Source: Sphaerolaimus hirsutus
Lineage: Eukaryota; Nematoda; Chromadorea; Monhysterida; Sphaerolaimidae
Length of the DNA stretch: 64,000 nt
NCBI GenBank assembly: GCA_964036195.1
Contig: OZ038460.1
Span: 11,721,504 to 11,785,503, forward strand
Reading direction: 5' to 3'
A program made the translations under genes and the position numbers. Below the pieces are notes generated by a model, which saw nothing but the letters and a program-made list of their open reading frames with translations, ran no database searches and was not told the origin of the DNA. Numbering within the stretch: position 1 is the stretch's first letter; every line of letters begins with the position of its first letter. Below are positions 46,601-58,600 of the stretch, one piece after another.

Positions 46601-49600
46601 TTATAAGGTCAGCTCGAAAATGTCGAGTAACGCGTCAAATTGAACGCAATATATTATTTACCTGGGGGCAATCCCGAGCCCTGTAAAGTGCAAAGTCAGG
46701 TGTCAAATGTCATACAAAACTAAAAAGAAAATATTTTATGATAATGATAATATGCATGATAATTCACACCTTCCATGACATATTACAGATTTGTATGACA
46801 GTTGACAATTGACAAATTTGTATGACATGACAATTTGCAGGGCTCGGGACTGGCTGGCACCTGGTGGGTTACACGAGCAACACCCTCTGCTTGCAATAGC
46901 TCGATCATTTTAATGTTGGGTGCTAAAATTATGACACAATCTGACGGTAAAAACTTCGGCCAATTCACTCAAAACTTAAGTTATGATCGGAAACCCTTGC
47001 CACGACCTGGAAAATTGCACTGCAATAGTATCCGTATATAATTTGACGGCAAGATGGTTTTTCTCTCATGCATTTAAAATTTTGTACAGTGGAATCCGAA
47101 TAGTGTGATTTTGAAATTAAATTGTTCTAGTGATAAGCCTGTTCGTAGCCATAAGCGAATGGCGTCACTTAAAAACGCACCAAGCGGGTATATACTGTGC
47201 AGCTCACCTCAATTCCATAGGGTATGTGTGAAGCGCGCATCATTCGTTTCAACGTCTGCAGCACGCGAACGCACAGGCCTTCTTCCTGCTGCTTCAACAG
47301 TAGTTTGCAGTGTTGGATCAGTCTGCGGACGGAAAGAATGACGTCACATATGAGCACGTGCGCGGTAATTGCAAATGCAAATTAGGAAAGTAAAGAAAAC
47401 GAAGTTGTGAAAACCATTTTTGATGGTGGGGGACACACAACAATGCAACCTAAGGTCATAACAGTACGAAAAAATTAACCCCAAGATCAATTTTAGCCTA
47501 TTTCGATCAATAAACCGATTTCCTAGTACGGCATGATCACGAACCGCACACAACATGAAAACGGTCGAAAGAGGACGGCTCAACGCCCGAAAGCTTGACA
47601 GAGCCAACAGACTATATAAACCCTAGGAAATCTTTCCTGTGCGCACAAAAACTGGAACGTTCACAAAAAAAAATCAGCTGACTTAGCGACGACGGCGCCC
47701 TCCTTGCAGCGGCGCTCCATGTTGTCGAACTGGGCGCCCAGGAACAACACGTGCGGCTGGTGCAGCAAGTCGACCAGCACCGACGACTCGGCGCGCTCCA
47801 GCGGCGCGCAGTACAGCACCAGCTCGCCCAGCAGCTTCTGGTATCTGTGTAGGGTGGCGCAATTTTGCATCATAAATATATAGGGTATTTTTAGTTAATC
47901 ATTTATCTCTGTAGATGCAAATGGATGAGGTTGCCCTCAATGGTGCGCCTGTCGCTGTGTATGTATACTCGGCGGACCGCAAAGTATGCGTCCAAAATTA
48001 CTTATGTCTTAGTCGATAATGCGTAAGCAGGACACTTACGCATGCACAAAAAAACGAAATATTTCAAAAAGGAGGAGCCAAGTATAAGTGGCATCAATTT
48101 TGTGCATGAAATCTGTTTTTTTTTAAATTTATTTACCACACTGAAGAATAGCGGAAATGAAATTCGCAGTATTCCACTCTTTACTGAAAACCTTCGGGCA
48201 CATCGAAAAGGTTGGTAAAATGAAGCACTTTTCACCTGGTAACGACGTGCTCATTGCTGTGCACGCTGCTCGATGTGGAGTAGCGGTCGCCGCGTCGATC
48301 CCTGCCGTGCGGTCTTCTGTTGCCCGGGAGAGTTTTGTCGGCGCCGTGCTGCAGCGGCTTGGCGGTGGTCAGCGCGAACTCGGTCACGCCCAGCATCGGC
48401 CGCGTTTTCGTCCCGTAGTCTTGCAAGTCCAGCTTGTGCACGTCGGCTATTTAATTGAGTGTATAAAGTGGATCGATTTTGCAAACTTGTCGAGGGACGA
48501 TAAAGTTTCTGTCAAATTTTGGCCAATGACAACTGACAAGAACGCTTAGACCCCTTTTACACTTTTTCTCTGTGACGACTCCGACAACATGAAAAATTTC
48601 AATAATTCAAGTAAAAAGTTCCATATTCATAAGATAAAATGGCCAAGTTTACATACCACCTAGGCGTATATGCATGTCAAATTGCAGGTAAATCGTGCTT
48701 GTCATTCAAGAGTACTTGACCATTTTATCTAATGAATATGGAACTTTGTACATGAATAATTGAACTTTTTCAAGTTGTCGGAGTCGTCACAGAAAAAAAG
48801 ATGTAAAAGGGGCCTTATCTGTCATAGCTATGCTTGGGACCGGGTGCTGGCTATTAAGTGGCAGCGAAGCCTTATAAATGTACTCAATCGAGCACACCGG
48901 AACATTACTCAAGGGTGCCGCGAGCGACGTACCAAATCTGCGCAGCCTCTTGACACTGCGCTCGACCGCCTTCCTGTACGCAGGCAGGCGGCACAGTCGC
49001 TCGTGTCGACTCAGTTGGGACAGCCGACGCACCAGTTCGGGAAACACTTTGCGTTTTTTCTGCGATTTGAAGCGCGCATTGAGTGAAAGAAGTTCGAGCT
49101 AAATAGAAATACAACGACACACATTTGCATTCTACGTGCATACAAGTTGTATTATATAAATATATTTATGAATAAAATTATACAGTAAACGGAAGCAAAA
49201 TTGGCTGGCACAAAATGTGTGATACATTGAAAATAATTTGCAATAAAATAGGCAGCCATAAAATCAGCAAAATTGACCCCAAATCAACACCAAAACGACA
49301 AAATGGGCAAAATGGCCTGAAAAGTGCAACACAAAGAACCAAACACGATTAGAGTGCACCTCGGTGGTGTTCATTTGCATGAGATATCTGGCCACGCCAA
49401 CTAGCGTGGGCGAGTCGGCCTCGCCGCAGGAAGCCAGTCTGCCGTTGCTGGCGGCCGACTGGACCAGGCCGCGCCATACCGACGACCGCCGCCGGCTCGA
49501 CGAGCGCACCAGCTGAGAGCGGCGCAGGGCGAACGATGCAAAAATTGTGTCAGGCAAGCGGTCCCGCGGCAAAGCGACGCGTTGGCGAAATGTTTTTAAA

Positions 49601-52600
49601 ATGTAAACACAGGTAGGGTTGGAACTTGTCCAATAAATAAATATATCGCGCTTGGATATTGAAAATGTTGTACTTTGGATACCTACCGTATTTCCTCGAA
49701 TTAACCCCCCCTCCCCTCCACCCACCCACTCAATTAACGCATTAACACCCACCTAAAATTTTGATGAGAAAATAATAAACCACCTGGGGGTATTTCGAGG
49801 TAAGACGGTCTTTAAAAACGCTCCAATACTATGCAAAGGTGTTTATGTGGGATCGGACAATGCAGCTTTTCTATAGAACTACTTTTCTAAGTACACATAA
49901 GAACAGTGGCGTAGCCATGATTTTCGAGTGGGGGGGGGATTGTATACGAGGGGGGGGGGGTTGTCCTGCGAAAACGGAATGGCGCCATGGCGTACAATTT
50001 TATTCGATCTACCTACCAAAACACCATATAAAGGTGCCTGTCTGTCCCGTAGATATAAAATCTTGGAATCTGTTATGTCTGTCGCGGGAAGGGGGGCCTG
50101 ACTACGCCACTTCATTAGAAACGACTTAGCAAGCGACAGGGACGCGACAAAGATCAGCAGGGTGCCAATCCCAAGCCAATGTAGTGTCAAGTGTCATGCA
50201 AAGTTCAGTAATAACATCTTTTCTGTTTTTGTTTTGATTTTACATGACATTTAACACTTGTCTTTACACTGTACAGGGCTCGGGACTGCCCCCACATTGG
50301 CATGAATGCAACCAAGTATTATCTCCAGGGGTATGCGAGGGGATCAAACACCCGCAATAAAAAATTTGACACGCCGTTTTTCATACCACAAAGGGTATTA
50401 ATACAAGCAGATTTGTCATTTCAGTCTCAAAACCCCTGAATATATATACCGTATTACCTCGAAATACCCCCATGGGGTTTATTATTTCGCCAGAAATTGT
50501 TGGAAATTCCCCATACTCATAGATATAAGATTCAAACAATTACATGTACATGTGTATATTATAGTCATAAATATGTGACTGTATATACCCCAAATCCTCG
50601 AATAAGACCCCAGGGGAGTTATTTTTTCGTCAGACGTTTTGGAGGGGGGAGTTATTCAAGGGGGGAGTTATTCGAGGGGGGGAGTTATTTTTTCCTCAGA
50701 AAACTTGTTGCATGGGTGCAGTCTGTAAACTCATGTAATGAGGTATTTAACTGTCCAAGAACAATAAAAAGATGTGTATAATACACTGCATACACATCAT
50801 GCATCTGCTGTCGCTGCTGTAGGCTAATATTATTTTGTGTTTTGTATAGTATTGTTTTCATCTAGAGGGGAAAGTTTTTCAAGAGGGGGGAGTTATTCGA
50901 GGGGGGGGGGGAGTTATTTTTTCCTCACCTCGCCAACAGGGGGGAGTTATTCAAGGGGGGAGTTATTCGAGGGGGGGTCTTATTCGAGGATTTGCGGTAC
51001 ACATAAACCCTACCATAGCGTCACTCAATCACCGGTTTTAACGTGTGTCCTGCATAGGGTGTCAACAAAAACTTTTTGGCGGAAAACGGAAACGGAAACG
51101 GAAAATTTTTTGCACTTGCCGGAAAACGGAAACGGAAACGGAAAAAAATTTGCACTTGCCGGAAAACGGAAAACGGAAAAATGAAAGGACGGAAAACGGA
51201 AACGGAAACGGAAAAATTTGCCAAATATATGCCGGAAACGGAAAAAATTTGCTGAAATGTTGCCGGAAACGGAAAAAAATTGCAGAAATTTATCCAGAAA
51301 TAAAAAAAATTTGCAGAAATTTTGCTAAAAATAGGAAAAATTCACATAATTGAGCCTGCATGCATGTTTACGAGTTTGGCTGAAACAGAAAACAAAAAAA
51401 TGAGCTGGAAAGTGAAACAAGTTCGAAAAACGGATAATTGAACCGGAAAACGGAAAAAAGGCGGAAAAACCAAAAATTTAGCCGGAAAACGGAAAATGAG
51501 CCGGAAAAACGGAAACGGAAACGGAAAAAAAATTTAGCAGCCGGAAAACGGAAACGGAAACGGAAAAAAATTTGCCTGCGGAAAGCGGAAACGGAAAACG
51601 GAAAACGGAAAGTTGACACCCTAGTCCTGCATTGCTCAGATCACAAACTGTGGTATTTGTCATGTACGTTCTCTTTACATTCAATTTAAGGGGGGTATTT
51701 CGAGGGGGGGGTTAATTCAAGGGGGGGGGGTTAATTCGAGGTAATACGGTATATTTAAAAATATATATAAATATTATATATATATATTTATTTATTTATT
51801 TGCGAAAGTCTGGTAGTCGGATGTATGAGCTTCCTAGGGATGGCCGGTGTTTTTAACCGTTATTAAAAAATTCCACTTGTCCGATAATTATACCTGTATA
51901 TTTATGTTATCTCATAACCATATTTAATAGGTTTTAAAAACGTTGTTGTTTTTAAAACGGGGTCATTAAAAACGGGGTCTTTAACGGTGTCCACAGAATA
52001 CAGAACCAGGAATTGAGTGGCGATGTGAAAACCAATTAGAAAATACTATGCCCAACACATGAAAGGAAACGACAGACCACAAATCTCACGCACATAGCTA
52101 GACTGCCAGACAATACGCATTATTCCCGTCTGCGTGGATAAGAAAACGAAATATAAATGGGGCGTCTAATTCTAAAAGTCGACAAGTGCACAAAATTCGA
52201 TTTCGAGTAAATCGCATTTTAAGTTTCAGATCCAATTCACGGTCCGTGCTGCGTGTCCAATTTGTCTCGTTCATGCCTACCATTAAGTTCCAAATGTTGA
52301 TGATAAAGTGTCAAATTTTCAGCCCCTGCTCTCAACCTGCCCACATGTGAAAACTTGGGTGTCCATAAAATTCCATTTGGACAAAGCAAAACTGTTTTGG
52401 ATAGAAATGGACTTAACGACTTCTTGCACACGAGAACATTTTTTCCCTGGGAAGCCGAAATGACTTTTAGAATTGGACGCCTCATGTGTATTCTATCAAT
52501 CACAAATAGGGGAGTTATTCAAGGGAATACATACTTCCGTATGCATAATCTCGCACTAATATTAAACAGGCGGATGGAATCCCGCGGAATCCACCATTTC

Positions 52601-55600
52601 CACCAAACATTGTCTAAGGCGCTCCACATGTAATTGACATTCGAATGTCAACTACCGTGTGGAGCGCCTAATAAACAATGTCCAAAAATCGTAGCAAGTT
52701 ATGCCCATAGCAAGCGGTTGAAAGCGCGTCAATTTTAGCCGGTAAAAACGAACCAGGGCATCGGCGACATGTTCTCCGAACCTCCTGGTGTCGAAGAACT
52801 TGTCGAGCCACTCGGTGACCACGGTGCACACGTACTCGTCACGCGCCGGACACGCGCCGAAATGGTTCAATGTCTGTTTGTTGTTGATTTATGCTTGTTC
52901 GTAGTAATTCAGTTGAGGGGGTAGGGGGGTTGTGCTATGCCCCTCACCCCTCTATTGCATACACGTTTGAATTCAATGGCTTTATTTTTACTATTTTTAT
53001 CTTTTACCGTATTACCTCGAATTAACCGGGCCTGTGCATCTGTGCATGTTTACCCGCTGTGCATGTCAGGAGTATTCAAGACTTTGGCCCTCCAGGGGGT
53101 TGGATAGATGGCTAATCGCTCCTCTGGAGGGATAGATAACTAGAAAAATTTTTTTTGGAGGTTTGGGGGTTCATTGTATAGGCTTTTTCATGATGAGGAA
53201 AAAAGGTGGAAAAATCGCTGAAAGTAGGTGAAAAATTACTAAAAACGGGGATATAAGCACATATACTACAAGAAATAGCTTAAAATAGACAAAAAAAAAC
53301 ACATGAACTAGTGATTTTGAAGGTGAAAATGTATAAAATGGTATGAAAATGAGCGATTTTGTGTGAAAATTTGGGTCTACATGCACTACGGGTAAACATG
53401 CACAGAGAGCCTCAGTCGAATTAACCACCTCCTTGGATCAATCTCCCTCGAAATACCTGGCAAAATTTGCTGACGAAACAATTAACCTCCTGGCCCTGGG
53501 GGTATTTCGAAGTGATACGGTAAATGAGTTATATTTTTAGTCAAACCACTTTCACTAACCAGTTCTACATCGGCGGAGAGTTTTGGCAGCAGGCGCTCAA
53601 CATAATCCAAATTGTAAGCGTCCTTGATTTCAGCATCGGTCTCAATGTAGCAATACATCATAAACAACAGGTAAGCCGACTTCACCTGCGACACATCTCA
53701 AGGAATCTCTGGCCATCGTGAATAAAGTCCCTTTTTATTTGGTGGCAAAATGTGCATCCACGTACCTCATACAAACAGTGTTCATAAGTGAGCACGTTCA
53801 CAATATGCTCCATTGGGAGCATGGGCGCTAATTTCAGTTCCGTGTCCGCATTTTTACCTTTGGTACACAATGCCACCAGCCGGACCAACTCGACATGGTA
53901 CCTGCGGTTGAATGGGTCTTGTCGAACCCCCAAAGATTACAAATAAAAATACCTATAAGTATAGTGATGCCTGCGGTTGAGTGCATTTTGTCGAACCCTC
54001 AACGATTACAAACAAAAATACCTAGGTATACTCGGCGGAGCGCAACGTATGCGTCCAAAATTACTTTCTTAGTCTATCACGTGCGCCCAGAATCATTCTG
54101 CACAAACGTTCACAAAAAGGCGGAGTCGCTTACAAGGAACGTATGTTTTTTCCGGAAACGTTTTTTTGGAATACTGTTTTTTTTATTAATGATGACGTCG
54201 TGACGGTGTTTGTTTCTATCACAAAAATGCAAAACGAGCGGCCCGCAGAGTAGTAGTGCCCGCGGTCGAGTAGATTTTGTCGAACCACCAAAGATTACAA
54301 ATACAAAAACCTAGTCCATAACTACATACCGTATTTCCTCGAAATACCCCCAGGGGGTTTATTTTTTCAGAGTGGAAATTTTGAGGGGGGCATTTGGAGG
54401 GGGGGTTTATTATTTCGTCAGAAATTTTCGTGAAATGCATAGGGAGAAACACGCTTTTTCATACCCAAAACCGGTAATAAACGTGACTAAACATGATCAA
54501 TTGGGACATTCAACGTACATCGCTATACAAACCAGTGTATAGCGTAACTGCGATGCAAACTGGCAGCAAACAAAAATATCATGTACATTCTATACATGAT
54601 GTACATCATTCCAGACGGGGGGTATTTCGGGGGTGGGGGGTATTTTTCCCACAGCTCGAAAACACCTGGGGGTATTTCGAGGGGGTGGGGGTTTAATTCA
54701 GGGGGGGTATTTCGAGGAAATACGGTATTTAAAACCACAAAATTTGAGCGCGACACCTGAGCGGATGCGAGGGGTCGTTGAGATAAGCTTCTGGGTTGTT
54801 GGCCGCCTGTCGCATGTGCTCTTTGAGTGTTTCCAACCCGAGCGCTTCAGTGTAGAATGCCCGCACCTCGTCGCTCGGTCGCGAAAGCAGCTGTAACGAG
54901 GAAAATATTGGTGAAGTAAAACTTTTGGTGAAACGATAACGACGGGTGTAACGACAGTTTCTGTAGAGATACATCCACCACGTATTGCAAAACATTCACC
55001 GAAATTGCATGGTTATCATTTTCCTGGTGCAAACTTGGCATAACCTAGCCAAAAAAAATTTGAGCTATCTTTTCAGTCTTTTTTTTATGTATTTCAGCAC
55101 AATATCACAGCTTTGTGCCGTTTTGAAGGGAAAAAACTTTTGAAAAACTCAGAAAAATCGAGTTTCATCATCAAACACATCAGTTACCTCCTGCGCGACA
55201 ATCTCCTGACTGGCTTCAATCTCGCCCTTGTTTGTGGCGACCATGGCCTGCAAGCACTGCAGGTAGACCACGTTGCTCCACGAGTTTGCGTGCGCGCACA
55301 CGTTCGACTCGATCCTGTGGAACACGTGCGCCACCAGCTCGTCGCTCACGCACGTCGCGCACAGCTCCACGTTGTTCTGTGAGTGGATAGGAACGTTTAG
55401 AAAAACAACGTTCTTATTTTCAAACAGCGTTTCATCGTGGAACATCACTTTTCGGGTGGAGGATTTTACTATCCGTACTAAATGTACTTAAAATGAAAGG
55501 CATTCCGCGGACGGACACAATATGGTTATAAGAAGCGTCAAAAACATATGGGCAGTTCCAGACCTTGTAAAGTGTAAAGTCAAGTGTCAAATGTCAAGTA

Positions 55601-58600
55601 AAATGTCAATCAAAACAGAAACAAAAGATTTTATCACTGAACTTTGCATGAACATTTTACTTTACATTTGTCATGACAATTGATACTTCGCATGACATTT
55701 GACACTTTACAGGATCTGGGATTTGTACCTTCAGTGGTTCTCGTAAAAACATCTCTCAATTTCTCACTATAATAAGCACCTTGAAAATGGCCATTAAGGT
55801 AGCGCATTCCCGTTCAGACTGCACTTTCAGCTGCCCCTCCTTTGCGTCGGGTGCGAGCGTGATGCATTCGAACAGAGTCTTCTGATTGTCGGCGTTCTCG
55901 GCACAGAAGGACTGCAGAAATGTGTGCGCCAACGCCAATAGAGAACCCATGCGTGCGTCGATCGCCTTAAATAATTTGCACGAATTTTAGAATATTTTTC
56001 GACAACACAAAAATAAAAACCTGAACCCGCAAAACGTACAGAATCGTGGGGGATCTCTAGAAATCGAATGACCACTTCGTGCACGTGCATGTTGCGCAGC
56101 AGTTGCTGATTGGTGGAGTTCCACTCGACGCCGCCGCCGTCGGCGCACAGCGCGGTGAAGCGCTTTAGAATCTGTCGACGCAGTTTACATATTTTTGATC
56201 AAATGACTATTGATATCCTCGATTAAGTCCCCCACGCCTCGAATACTGCCCCCCCCCAGTGTGAGCCCTGACTGACGAAAAAATTACTCCACATCCTTAA
56301 TGGGTGACAAAGAAGTCTATGTAAGAAAGACGTTTTTTCAACTTTAAGTCATACCACATGTAGATCATGCATTTACCTTAATATTCCGACAAAAAAATAA
56401 CACCCTTCCATTATTCGAGGATATACGGTACACACAGATTTTACTACACACATATCGATCTCGAGCATCTTTTGATATTGAGTATCGAATATTGATATCG
56501 AGGGTGATATAATGAGTCATGTATCACAGGAAACATTCCTATGATTAAAAAGGGATATCGTGAAACCCTGATTCTAAACTGCCCAAATCTGGGGCGCATT
56601 TTACAGTATTCATATAAGGGGCGCCTAAATATTCACAAGGCGAACCTCATCTATAATCTCGTAGCACTGATCAGTTTCAGGCACGCTGCGGCCTGGCAGC
56701 ACGTCATACGGCTTCTTTGAAAATGGCAGGTGCCGAACGGCATTTATGAGCCGAACTTCGTCCTGTTGAGCCCTGCACACAAACGAAAGTTATACATTTT
56801 ATATACACTATCATCTGAGATTGTAGACTACGATTAGCGTTGAAAAAATTGGTGTTTTTCAGAAAATATATTTAAATATAATGTGAGACAATCTCTCAAA
56901 GAAATTAAATCTCTCTGAAAAAAACGCAGAGGAAATATATAAATGTTCTTCTCATAAACATTATAAAATGAAATCTCTCTGCAAAAACCTGGAGAAAATG
57001 TGAATAAATACAATATTTTTCACAATATAAGAAAATATAAACAATTAATCTGCCGACGTTTTGACAACGCTAACTACGACGGACAAACTTGGTGGCGGCC
57101 GCATTGTGCATGTTTTGCTCATCGGCGCGCTTGTTCAGCCTTCCCTCGTCGGAAGCGGCGCTCGCGTCCAAATGCTCGCCGTTCTCCAACAAGGCGTCGT
57201 CCAAGGCGGCGGCGTTCTGCTTGTTGTCCGACGAGCCGGCGCTGTCGTTCAACTCGAGCATGTCGCTCATGGACGGCGTGCCGTTCTCGGGCAGCGAGTA
57301 CGCGTCGCCGTCGCTGTCCTCACGCGTGGACAGTGCGTCGGACGTGGCATTTTTCCGCCGCCGCGCAGTCTCGTCTTCCAGGGGGCAGTCCCAGACCCTG
57401 TAAAAGACCCCGTAAAGTGTAAAATGTCATGTGTCGCATGCAAAGTGTCAAAAGTCATGTAAAACACACTGTTCAGCGTCATGTATATCCTAATCTTATT
57501 ATATCTAAATTTTATGTATTTGTACCGAAATCTTGTTCATTTGGATACAACGATTGGACATTTGGATACAAAAATATAACATTTTGATAAAATAGGATCA
57601 GATTTGGATACATATGACACTTAACAGGGTTTTTAACATGACATTTTACATTTTACAGGGTCTTTTACACTTTAACAGGTCTTTTACACTTTAACAGGTC
57701 TTTTACAGGGTCTGGGACTGGCACCAGGTGACTTTCAAAGGACTGATCAGAGACCAGGCTTTCATCGTAGGTTTGAATGTCGCAAGTGGACACGTTGCGG
57801 TCGGCGTCGTCCAGCTTGCGCAGCACCCACAGCTCGGACTTTTCCGTAAGCGTCTTCAGAATGAACAAGTCCCTGTCGATCGTTTGATAGTTCTCATTGT
57901 CCTTCTCAGTTACCAATAGTTGCACCTAAAATCAGGGTAGGTATATTTTACCACGCACATTTTAGGTGGGAAAAAGGCCCCACACACTAGTTGACATCGA
58001 CACCAATCCCATCACAATTCAAAGCATGCTCATGAGTAGGGATGGAAAAAAGCGCTTTTTTAACGGCCCCGCTTTAAAAAAAAACGCTTTTTAAAAAAAA
58101 ACGCGCTTTTTTCGCTTTTTTTCAAAAAATGTCGAGATGTTCCCTAAAAAGCTCCCAAGTATGGTTCTGTATCAATATATACAGGTATATGCGACAAGTG
58201 GCAGTACTTGTGATGATATATAGCCATAGAATGGCTGTGTAGTCATGGGATAACATGATAAATGGTGATTTCTGCCAAAAAATACTTTTTATGTCGACTC
58301 ATAAATAATGTATATCACTGTTTGTGAATGTTTCGTGAAGTTAAGTGAAAAGTTAGGCATGAAATAGTGCTTACAAAAAAGGCTGTAAGGGAAGGCTAAT
58401 ACATTGAGACTAATGTTTCCCGCTGTAGAAGTATGTGGGAACACATTGGCTGAATATTCAATACTTCACTAACATATCACAACTTATTATTACATGATAG
58501 CATGCAGGAATAGAAGCAATGACACTAAAAATACCACAAAACCAATGTAAACAACCACCAATGTCAATTTGTGTGTGAAATTGCGCGCTTGCGCGCAAAA

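Noticed and set aside
51060..51610. Possible CRISPR-like or satellite array
   Set aside because: Units are irregular, without constant spacers, and bounded by inverted ends with an 8-bp duplication, so it is the inside of a transposon.
51021..51689. Lys/Asn- or Phe/Ser-rich frames in both strands
   Set aside because: Translations of the GGAAAACGG repeat of a hAT-like element.
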